Shown here: piece after piece, positions 16,780 through 24,259 of the stretch
Position numbering within the stretch: position 1 is the first letter of the stretch
Layout of the letters: each line of letters starts with the position of its first letter
NCBI RefSeq assembly: GCF_002198715.1
Contig: NZ_MWLK01000008.1
Location: forward strand, 208,983 to 272,982
Direction of reading: 5' to 3'
Origin: Rhodomicrobium sp. R_RK_3
GTDB taxonomy: Bacteria > Pseudomonadota > Alphaproteobacteria > Rhizobiales > Rhodomicrobiaceae
Length of the DNA stretch: 64,000 nucleotides
The notes under the pieces: generated by a model
What the model was told of the DNA's origin: nothing
Seen by the model: the letters and a program-made list of their open reading frames with translations, nothing else
Database searches by the model: none
Made by a program: the position numbers and the translations under genes

Positions 16780-18018
16780 GTGACCATCGATGCCACCCAC
16801 GCCGTGAAGCCGGCGGCTGCCCGGATCATCCCGACGGTTGAAATCGCCGAGCTCGACCGCGATCCGCATGCCGTCTTTCGCCGCTACCGCCCGGAAACGC
16901 CGGTGGTGCGGCGCGTCGATGGCAGCCTCATCGCCATGCGGGCAGCCGATTTCGAGCGCTTGCTGGCCGATCCGCGCACGCGCCAGATGGAGACCGAGCT
17001 GTTTGAGCTGCGCGGCATCGTCGATGGACCGCTCTACGATATCTTTCAATATTCGATGCTGTTTTCCAACGAGCCGGAGCATCGCCGCCGCCGCGCGCCG
17101 CTGTCGCGGGCCTTCGCCTTCCGCATGATCGCGGCGCTGCGGCCGGGCATTCGCGCCGCCGCCACCGCCATTCTCGACCGCGTGGCGCCCGATGGCGAGA
17201 TGAACCTTCTGGACGATTTCGCCGCGCAGGTTCCGGCGCGCACCATCGCCACCATCGTCGGGCTGCCCGAGGCCGATATTCCCGATTTCACCCGTTGGGT
17301 CTACGACGTCTCGCTGGGCGCAAGCTTTTCCTTCAACGCCGATGATATCGGGCGGATGCAGCAATCCGCCGGCCATATCACCGACTATCTGGCGCAAATG
17401 CTTGCGGACCGCCGCGCCGCGCCGCGCGATGATTTTCTGACCGATTTCGTCAAAGCGGTGGACGAGGGGGGCGAGCTGACGCCCATCGAAGCGCTGGCTC
17501 AGCTCATCACCATCGTCGCCGCCGGCAGCGATACCACCCGCGCTTCCATGACCATCCAGACCGCGCTGCTGCTGGGGCACCGGGAACAATGGGATGCGGT
17601 TTGCCAGAATCCGGAGCTGATTCCGGGCGCGGTTCTGGAAGCCCTGCGCTTCGAGCCTTCCATCGGCGGCGCGCCCCGCTTCACCCTGGAAGATATCGAG
17701 CTCGACGGCGTCATCCTCCCCGCCGGGCGCATTCTCTCGCTCTCGGCGATCGCGGCCATGCGCGATCCGGCCGTTTACGCCGAGCCCGACCGCTTCAACA
17801 TCTACCGCAAGGACCATCCGCGCTGGCATTACGTGTTCGGCGGCGGCGCGCATCGCTGTCTCGGCGAGGCGCTGGCCAAGGCCGAGCTGGAAGAGGGGCT
17901 GGCCGCGCTCGCCGCCCGGTTCCCGACGCTCGAGGTCGTCGGCGAGCCGCTGCGCGTCACGGGCCACAGCGGCGTTCGCCGGGTGAGCAGCCTGCGCGTC
18001 GCGTGGCCGCAGCCATGA
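16780..18018 (+). CDS. Cytochrome P450
   Basis: 412 residues, typical of soluble bacterial class I P450s. All hallmarks are present: the I-helix oxygen-activation motif AAGSDTT (247-253), ExxR as E287-x-x-R290, and the haem-thiolate loop FGGGAHRCLG with Cys360. GTG start at 16780 has GGAG 7 bases upstream. No ferredoxin or ferredoxin reductase gene is adjacent, so redox partners must be encoded elsewhere. Substrate unknown. It ends 118 bases before the first Cascade gene on the same strand; whether the two are cotranscribed cannot be read from sequence, as no terminator is obvious between them. Confidence 0.95.
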   Translation: MTIDATHAVKPAAARIIPTVEIAELDRDPHAVFRRYRPETPVVRRVDGSLIAMRAADFERLLADPRTRQMETELFELRGIVDGPLYDIFQYSMLFSNEPEHRRRRAPLSRAFAFRMIAALRPGIRAAATAILDRVAPDGEMNLLDDFAAQVPARTIATIVGLPEADIPDFTRWVYDVSLGASFSFNADDIGRMQQSAGHITDYLAQMLADRRAAPRDDFLTDFVKAVDEGGELTPIEALAQLITIVAAGSDTTRASMTIQTALLLGHREQWDAVCQNPELIPGAVLEALRFEPSIGGAPRFTLEDIELDGVILPAGRILSLSAIAAMRDPAVYAEPDRFNIYRKDHPRWHYVFGGGAHRCLGEALAKAELEEGLAALAARFPTLEVVGEPLRVTGHSGVRRVSSLRVAWPQP

Positions 18019-18136
18019 TCGGGCCGACGCTTTCGCGCATCGCAGGGCGGAACGAACGGCCTCGCGCCGGGGCGGCGACTTGCCCGCCCGGCGCATCGCC
18101 GCGCATCCCCTCCCATTCATAGAACGAGCACAGATC

Positions 18137-19789
18137 ATGTCGGAGCCTTATTCGCTTTTGCGGCGCGCTTGGCTACCCGTCGCCCTGGCCGACGGCAGAC
18201 GTGCCTTCATCCGCCCCTCGGACATCAGCTCCGAGATCGACGGCAAGCGGATCATCCGTATCGCTTCGGGACGGCCGGATTGCGACGTCTGCCTGACCGA
18301 ATTCCTGATCGGCCTGCTGGCGGTGGCGCTGCCGCCCGCCGATGCCGCCGACTGGCATCGCCGCTATCGCGAGCCGCCCCGGAACGCCGAATTGCAGGCC
18401 AGTTTCGCCGCCTTCTCGAACGCGCTGGAACTCGACCGCGAGGGCCAGCAATTCTTCCAGGAGAGCGAAGCGCTGGCGGGAACGCCGCGGCCGGTCGCCA
18501 GCCTGCTGATCGATGCGCCGGGCGAAAAGACCATCCGCGACAACGCCGATCATTTCGTCAAGCGGGGCCGGGTGCGGGCGCTCTCCCGCGCCGGGGCGGC
18601 CATGGCGCTGGCGACCTTGCAGACCAGCGCGCCCTCCGGCGGGGCCGGCCATCGCACCTCGCTGCGCGGCGGCGGGCCGCTCTCGACGCTGGTGGTGCCC
18701 GGCACGTCCGGCCTCGGCGAGCCCTCGCTCTGGCAGCGGCTCTGGGCGAATGTCCCCTCCGGCTTCGGCGGCCTCGCCAAGGACGCCCCGCGCATCTTCC
18801 CGTGGCTCGCGGGCGCGCCCGTGGCGGCCACCCCGGCGGACGCCCACCCGGCGCAAGCCTTCTTCGCCATGCCGCGCCGCATCCGGCTCGTCTTCGAGCC
18901 CAATCCCGGCGGCCTCCCCTGCGACCTGCTCGGCATCGTCGACGACGTCATCGTCACCGGCTATGTCACCCAGCCCTGGGGGCGCGACTATTCGGGCTGG
19001 AGCGGCGCGCATCCGCTCAGCCCCTATTACCGGCCGAAGGGCGAGGGCGCCGGCCTCCGCCCGCTGCATTCGAAGGGCTCGCGGCCCGGCTACCGGCAAT
19101 GGCTCGGCGCGACCTTGAAGAGCGGCGACGGCAGGGTTCAGCCCGCCCGCTGCGTGGAGGAATTCTTCGAGCGCGCCGGGCAGTTTCCGGCGGCGGAGCG
19201 CCATGTCCTCGACCGGGCGCGGCTGCTGTTCGCGGGCTACGCCATGGACAAGATGAAGCCGCTCGATTTCAGCGAGGCGCTGCTTCCCCTCATCATCACC
19301 GGCGACCGGGCCGGCGACGAGGCCATCCGCCGCCTCGCCGAGCGCTGGGTCTCCGCCGCCGACAGCGTCTCGCTGCAATTGCTGTCCTGCGTGCGGCTCG
19401 GCCTGTTCAGCGGCCGGGTCGAGCCGGGCAGCGCCGTGCTGGAGGCGGTGCAGACCTGCTTCTGGGGCGAGACCGAGCATGGCTTCTACGCCGGCCTGCA
19501 CCAGGTGGCGGAGGCGATCACGGCGCGCCAGGACGAGGCCGAATTGGCCCGCGTCGAGGCCAATGCCGGGGCGGCGTGGCTGCGCTGCCTGCGGCGCGCG
19601 GCGCTCACCCTTTATGACGACGCCGTGCCCGTCGGGCGCGCCATCGGCCGCATCAAGAATGTCATCGACGGCCGGCGCATCCTCGGCCTTGCCCTCAGCG
19701 GCTACGGCCGGGGCGGCGAGGCACTGTTCGGAATGCTCGACCAGCCGCTGCCCCGCCACGCGGAAGAAGCCGAGAGGCAGGCGTCATGA
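18137..19789 (+). CDS. casA: Type I-E CRISPR Cascade large subunit Cse1 (CasA/Cas8e)
   Basis: 550 residues, slightly longer than E. coli CasA (about 500). Family landmarks include LLRRAWLPVALADG at the N-terminus, FIRPSDISS, TEFLIGLLAVAL, the RGGGPLSTLVV and LWQRLWANV region, and TGYVTQPWGRDYSGW(S). The C-terminal helical bundle is present. Cse1 reads the PAM and recruits Cas3 in characterised systems. No HNH or other nuclease insertion is visible. ATG 18137 is chosen over the longer frame at 18080 because the family N-terminus begins at MSEPYSLL; its ribosome site is weak. The stop overlaps the casB start (ATGA). Confidence 0.95.
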   Translation: MSEPYSLLRRAWLPVALADGRRAFIRPSDISSEIDGKRIIRIASGRPDCDVCLTEFLIGLLAVALPPADAADWHRRYREPPRNAELQASFAAFSNALELDREGQQFFQESEALAGTPRPVASLLIDAPGEKTIRDNADHFVKRGRVRALSRAGAAMALATLQTSAPSGGAGHRTSLRGGGPLSTLVVPGTSGLGEPSLWQRLWANVPSGFGGLAKDAPRIFPWLAGAPVAATPADAHPAQAFFAMPRRIRLVFEPNPGGLPCDLLGIVDDVIVTGYVTQPWGRDYSGWSGAHPLSPYYRPKGEGAGLRPLHSKGSRPGYRQWLGATLKSGDGRVQPARCVEEFFERAGQFPAAERHVLDRARLLFAGYAMDKMKPLDFSEALLPLIITGDRAGDEAIRRLAERWVSAADSVSLQLLSCVRLGLFSGRVEPGSAVLEAVQTCFWGETEHGFYAGLHQVAEAITARQDEAELARVEANAGAAWLRCLRRAALTLYDDAVPVGRAIGRIKNVIDGRRILGLALSGYGRGGEALFGMLDQPLPRHAEEAERQAS

Positions 19790-20364
19790 GGATGCATGTG
19801 CTCGACAATGAGGCTGAGATCGCCCGGGCCTGGTGGTCCAGGATGCAGCCGCATCATGGCCGCGACGGGCGCAGCGCCGCTAGCCGGCGCGCCTCCATCG
19901 CCAGGCTGCGCCACGCCTCCTCGTTGATGAAGGCCGCCTGCGAGCCCGCCACCGCCGATCTCTATGACGGCCTCGCCTGCAGCTTCCCCGCGAGCGACCT
20001 GCCGCGCGTGGCGCTGGTCGCCGGCGTGCTCGCCCATATCCGACGCGACAGCCACCTCTCGATCGCCGAGGCGCTCGGCCGGCCGCATGGCAGGCTGCCC
20101 GGGCCGCTGCTCAGCCCCTTGCGCTTCCGCCGCCTCGTCGCCGCCAGCGAGCCGGAGAGTCTGCTGGTCGCCTTCCGCCGGGTCGCCGAGATGCTGCGCG
20201 GCGAGATGAACGTCAAGGACGCCGCTGGCCTGCTGATGGCCTGGACCGACCCGCGCTACGCCGAGACCGCCCGCACCGCCTTCGCCTTCGACTATCACGG
20301 CGCCGGGTTCAAATTGCCGCCCGCCGCCGCTGCTCTCCATGCCGAGATCGCCGAGGCCCAATGA
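19786..20364 (+). CDS. casB: Type I-E Cascade small subunit Cse2 (CasB)
   Basis: 192 residues, mostly helical, Arg-rich, beginning EIARAWWSRMQP and containing the RASIARLRHASS basic stretch typical of Cse2. Two copies form the belly of Cascade and hold the displaced strand. Somewhat longer than E. coli Cse2 (160). Overlaps casA and casC by four bases at each end, so translation is coupled. Confidence 0.9.
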   Translation: MRMHVLDNEAEIARAWWSRMQPHHGRDGRSAASRRASIARLRHASSLMKAACEPATADLYDGLACSFPASDLPRVALVAGVLAHIRRDSHLSIAEALGRPHGRLPGPLLSPLRFRRLVAASEPESLLVAFRRVAEMLRGEMNVKDAAGLLMAWTDPRYAETARTAFAFDYHGAGFKLPPAAAALHAEIAEAQ

Positions 20365-21443
20365 CGCGCTTCATCCAACTCCACGCGCTGACCGTCTACC
20401 CGCCGTCGAACCCCAACCGGGACGATATCGGCCGCCCGAAGACCGCCAGCTTCGGCGGCGTCGAGCGGCTGCGCATCTCGTCCCAGGCGATGAAGCGGGC
20501 GATCCGCACCAGCCGCGCCTTCAAGGACCGCGTCGGCGCCCATCGCGGCGACCGCACCCAGCGGCTGGGTCAGATGATCGCCGACTATCTGACCTCCGCC
20601 GGGCTGGAGCCGCCCCAGGCGGTGGAAGGCGCGCGCTCGATCTGCGAGGTGTTCGGCAAGCCGAAGGACGCCCGCGACAAGCACCCGGTCTATATCGAGC
20701 AGCTTGCCTTCATCTCGCCGGAGGAGCGCGAGGCGGCCTTCCGCATGGCGGACCGAATCGTCGCCGGAGAGGGATTGCCCGACAAGGGCGTGCTCGTCGC
20801 CGAGGTGCTGCGCAAGACGGACACCGCGACCGACATCGCCATGTTCGGCCGCATGATGGCCGACAATCCGGACTTCAACCGCGAGGCCGCCGTGCAGGTG
20901 GCCCATGCGATCACCACCCACCGCGTCGACATCGAGGAGGATTTCTTCACCGCCGTCGACGACCTGAAGCGCCCCTCCGAGGATGCCGGGGCGGGCTTCA
21001 TCGGCGAGCTGGGCTTCGGCTCCGGCGTCTTCTATGTCTATTGCTGCATCGATCAGGGCCTGCTGGTCGCCAATCTCGGCGGCGACGAGGGCCTCGCCCG
21101 CGCCGCCATCGCCGGGCTGATCGAAGGGCTCGCCACCGCCGCCCCGACCGGCAAGCAGGCCAGTTTCGCGAGCCGCGTCCATGCCAGCTTTCTGCGCATC
21201 GAAAAGGGGCCGCAGCAGCCGAGGAGCCTCGCCGCGGCCTTCCTGAAGCCCATCCGGGCCGACGATCTGCTCGGCGCATCCATCGCCGCCATCGAGGGCG
21301 ACGGCACGGATCGCCTGCCCGGACTTGCCGCCGCGATGAACCGCGCCTACGGCTCCTGCTTCGACACGCATTACGTGATGAATGTCACCGCAGGCGCGGG
21401 ATCGCTCGCCGACGCCATCGCCTTTGCCGGGGATGAGCGATGA
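20361..21443 (+). CDS. casC: Type I-E Cascade backbone subunit Cas7e (CasC)
   Basis: 360 residues, almost the same length as E. coli CasC. The N-terminus FIQLHALTVYPPSNPNRDD and the RLRISSQAMKRAIRTS segment are strongly conserved in the family, and GFGSGVFYVYCCID marks the palm. Six copies coat the crRNA. ATGA overlaps at both ends. The reading frame is intact throughout. Confidence 0.95.
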   Translation: MTRFIQLHALTVYPPSNPNRDDIGRPKTASFGGVERLRISSQAMKRAIRTSRAFKDRVGAHRGDRTQRLGQMIADYLTSAGLEPPQAVEGARSICEVFGKPKDARDKHPVYIEQLAFISPEEREAAFRMADRIVAGEGLPDKGVLVAEVLRKTDTATDIAMFGRMMADNPDFNREAAVQVAHAITTHRVDIEEDFFTAVDDLKRPSEDAGAGFIGELGFGSGVFYVYCCIDQGLLVANLGGDEGLARAAIAGLIEGLATAAPTGKQASFASRVHASFLRIEKGPQQPRSLAAAFLKPIRADDLLGASIAAIEGDGTDRLPGLAAAMNRAYGSCFDTHYVMNVTAGAGSLADAIAFAGDER

Positions 21444-22225
21444 TGCATTTCCTCCTCTTCACCCTGGCGGCCCCGTTCGCCTCGTTCGGCGCCGTCGCCG
21501 TCGGCGGACGCCGGCCGAGCTGGGACCGCCCCGCCAAAAGCCAGGTGATCGGCCTGCTCGCCGCCGCGCTCGGCATTCCGCGCATCGACGAGGAACGCCA
21601 GCTCTCCCTCGCCGGCGATCTCGAATTCGCGGTCCGGGTGGATGACCCCGGCCGCGCCGCCACCGACTTCCAGACCGCCCAGGCGCCGAGCGAAGTCTCG
21701 ATGCGGCGGCGCGCCAAGACCGCCGGACCGATCCGCACGCGCGGCGATGAACTGGACTGCGACGAGTTGAAGACCATCCTGTCGCGGCGCGAGTACCGCC
21801 TAGGCAGCCATCACACCATCGCCATCTGGCGGCGCGCGGGCGAGGAGCCGTCGCTGACCGCGCTCGCCGCCGCGCTGCGGCGTCCCGCTTTCACGCCCTA
21901 TGCGGGCCGCAAGGCGCACCCGCTGATGTGGCCGATGGCGCCCGCCCTGATCGAGGCGGAGGGCCTGCGCGAAGCCTTCGCCGCCTTCGATGCCGCCTCG
22001 CCGGAACGGCTGGCGCTATGGCGCGATTTCGGCGTGCGGCATGACGCGCAACGCCCGATCTTTACCGACCTGTCCGCCCTCCCGGCGGCGGACCAGCGAA
22101 CGGCCATCGCCCGGCTCGATGAGCGCCGCGACGAGCCGGAAAACCGTGCGCAATGGCGGTTCGGTCTGCGGACCGAGGCCATGCTGCAACCGATACAGCC
22201 GCAGCAGCGGGATGACATGCCATGA
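21440..22225 (+). CDS. casD: Type I-E Cascade subunit Cas5e (CasD)
   Basis: 261 residues, a RAMP protein that caps the crRNA 5' handle. Family landmarks are LFTLAAPFASFGAVAVGGRR, then KSQVIGLLAAALGIPR, and TDFQTAQAP; also LSRREYRLG. Longer than E. coli CasD (224), but no extra recognised domain (in particular no HNH His-Asn-His pattern) is inserted. ATGA overlaps at both ends. Confidence 0.93.
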   Translation: MMHFLLFTLAAPFASFGAVAVGGRRPSWDRPAKSQVIGLLAAALGIPRIDEERQLSLAGDLEFAVRVDDPGRAATDFQTAQAPSEVSMRRRAKTAGPIRTRGDELDCDELKTILSRREYRLGSHHTIAIWRRAGEEPSLTALAAALRRPAFTPYAGRKAHPLMWPMAPALIEAEGLREAFAAFDAASPERLALWRDFGVRHDAQRPIFTDLSALPAADQRTAIARLDERRDEPENRAQWRFGLRTEAMLQPIQPQQRDDMP

Positions 22226-22929
22226 CCCAGCTTTTCCTATCCAAGGCCCGCCTTAAATCCGCCCAGGGCGAAGCTCTATCGGCGATCGCGCCGCTGCTCC
22301 TGCCGCAGGGCCGCGACCGGCAGGTCGGCCACGCGCACCGCATCCTCTGGCTGCTGTTCCAGAACGACGCCGACACCACGCGCGACTTTCTCTGGCGCGA
22401 CGAGGGCCGCGGCATCTACCTGATCCTGTCGCGGCGCCAGCCGACCGACCCGCACGGGCTGTTCGAGCTGGAAACCTCCAGTTTCGAGCCCAATCTGGCC
22501 GTCGGCGACACGCTCCGCTTCGTGCTGCGCGCCAATGCCATCGTCGCCAGCAAAAGCGCGCTCGGCGAAGATGAGGAGGCTGCCCGGCGGCGCGGCAAGC
22601 GCGTCGACATCGTCATGCATGTGCTCTACGACATGCCGCGCTCCGAACGCGCCGTGCAGCGCGAGCGGGTGGTGGTCGAGGAGGGGCGGAAATGGCTGGC
22701 CGGGCAGGGCAGCCGCGCCGGCTTCGAGGTCTGCCGCCCGGCGGGCGTCAGCGGCTACCGGCAGGTCGCCATCGAACGCCGCAACGGGCGCCCGGCCGGC
22801 TTTTCGGTGCTCGATTTCGAAGGCGAGATCCGCTTGACCGACCCGGCCGCCTTCATGGCCCGGCTGGCGATCGGCTTCGGCTCGGCCAAGGCTTTCGGCA
22901 ACGGCCTGATGCTGATCCGGCGGCTCTGA
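22222..22929 (+). CDS. casE: Type I-E crRNA endoribonuclease Cas6e (CasE)
   Basis: 235 residues. Contains the N-terminal HAHRILWLLF segment carrying the candidate catalytic His and the C-terminal glycine-rich loop GFGSAKAFGNGLMLIRRL, both diagnostic of Cas6e. It cleaves pre-crRNA in the repeat hairpin and stays bound as the Cascade head. In normal loci cas1 and cas2 follow, but here the gene is followed by 596 bases without a gene and then by an unrelated transporter on the other strand. Confidence 0.95.
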   Translation: MTQLFLSKARLKSAQGEALSAIAPLLLPQGRDRQVGHAHRILWLLFQNDADTTRDFLWRDEGRGIYLILSRRQPTDPHGLFELETSSFEPNLAVGDTLRFVLRANAIVASKSALGEDEEAARRRGKRVDIVMHVLYDMPRSERAVQRERVVVEEGRKWLAGQGSRAGFEVCRPAGVSGYRQVAIERRNGRPAGFSVLDFEGEIRLTDPAAFMARLAIGFGSAKAFGNGLMLIRRL

Positions 22930-22946
22930 GCCATCCGCGAACAGCC

Positions 22947-22974
22947 TTGACCAATTGAATTCACGCTCCATACT
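22947..22974 (+). promoter_or_regulatory. Promoter-like segment in leader position after cas6e
   Basis: TTGACC and CATACT are separated by 16 bases in an AT-richer patch, resembling sigma-70 -35 and -10 boxes. A transcript would start at about 22981, exactly at the first repeat-like fragment, as in the leader of an active array. Chance matches of this quality are common. Confidence 0.3.
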
Positions 22975-22979
22975 TACAA

Positions 22980-23067
22980 GGATCCCGGCACCGGCCGGGC
23001 TGAACCGGCGGATCGCGAATTGCCGTTCCCCGTAACTGCTGGTCTCCGCATTTGCGGAGCTCTTTCG
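22980..23067 (+). repeat. Two degenerate type I-E CRISPR repeat-like units with one 33-base spacer
   Basis: Unit 1 (22980-23007) has CCCGG/CCGGG arms and ends CTGAACCG, close to the ATGAACCG 5' handle of type I-E crRNAs. Unit 2 (23041-23067) has a perfect CTCCGCA/TGCGGAG hairpin but a changed 3' end. They match at about 16 of 27 aligned positions and are 33 bases apart, the type I-E spacer length. No further regular copies follow, so this is at best a remnant. Confidence 0.3.
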
Positions 23068-23127
23068 CCGCGGAATTGCCGCTCCATCGGAGAGCATGGC
23101 GCGCAAAACGTGCCGATCATTCTCCTC

Positions 23128-23235
23128 CGTCGTCCCGGGCGGCCGTCAGGCCGGACCGGGACCAATCATATATCCGCGAATGCTGCGGCAAGAGGTGAGG
23201 CGAGTGGGCCCCGGCTCTGCCGGCCGGGGCGACGG
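23128..23235 (+). repeat. Dispersed 108-base intergenic repeat, copy 1
   Basis: Begins CGTCGTCCCGGGCGGCCGTC and ends CCGGGGCGACGG. Same length and clear similarity, strongest at both ends, to 38591-38698, and similar in the opposite orientation to 42272-42381. Both ends are palindromic (CCCGGGC..., CCCCGGCTC...GCCGGGG), so each copy could fold into two hairpins. Confidence 0.8.
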
Positions 23236-23349
23236 AATTTGAAAGGTTTGCCGTGGGAGAGGGGCGGCTGCGGCAAGGGGGCAGCGCCGATTTCCGTACT
23301 AAGCCCAGGATTACGAAAACGTGTCTGCGCGCGGGCGATTCGCGCGCTA

Positions 23350-23377
23350 ATTTGTGTCTGGCGCCGCGGGGCTGAAC
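23350..23377 (+). repeat. Isolated type I-E repeat-like fragment
   Basis: Ends GCGGGGCTGAACCGGCAGA, matching 22996-23013 at 15 of 16 positions across GGGCTGAACCGGCxGA and resembling the 3' half of type I-E repeats. The 5' arm is broken (TCTGGCG instead of a complementary CCCCGC), so it could not form the usual hairpin. Possible array debris; chance is not excluded. Confidence 0.25.
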
Positions 23378-23525
23378 CGGCAGACAGACTGGCATCCAGG
23401 CTGACCGCAAAGGCGTTCCCCGCGATGCGCCGAGGACGCTCCCGCCCGCCGTCGCCTTGCAGAAAATGGTCCCCGCGAATGCCGGGATCTCGGGGCGGCG
23501 GCGGGCCGCGCCGCGCGCCCCTAAC

Positions 23526-24248
<723 letters not shown>

Positions 24249-24259
24249 GGCGTTCTCCT

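Larger units (their letters stand above)
22930..23525. other. Gene-free region after cas6e, 596 bases
   Basis: Where cas1-cas2 and an array would be expected, there is no coding frame with family resemblance. It holds a promoter-like segment (22947-22974), degenerate type I-E repeat-like fragments (22980-23067 and 23350-23377), one 108-base dispersed repeat (23128-23235), and a short stretch near 23465-23492 resembling the TCCCCGC-type palindrome found at 49.15 kb. It looks like decayed or rearranged sequence. Confidence 0.6.

Noticed and set aside
21440-22225. Search for an HNH or other nuclease inserted in Cas5 or Cse1 that would replace Cas3
   Set aside because: No His-Asn-His pattern or extra domain is visible in either protein; the extra length relative to E. 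coli is spread over loops.
23410-23492. Further TTCCCCGCGATGCG and TCCCCGCGAATGCCGGG segments that look like type I-E repeat 5' halves
   Set aside because: They are 53 bases apart instead of 61, lack the TGAACCG end, and the second resembles the TCCCCGC...GGGGAT dispersed element seen at 49.15 kb, so they are better explained as intergenic repeats.
16162-23525. Search for Tn7-like (TniQ/TnsB/TnsC) genes or attachment sites that would make Cascade a transposon guide
   Set aside because: No transposase, TniQ, AAA+ partner or terminal repeats seen in or beside the locus.
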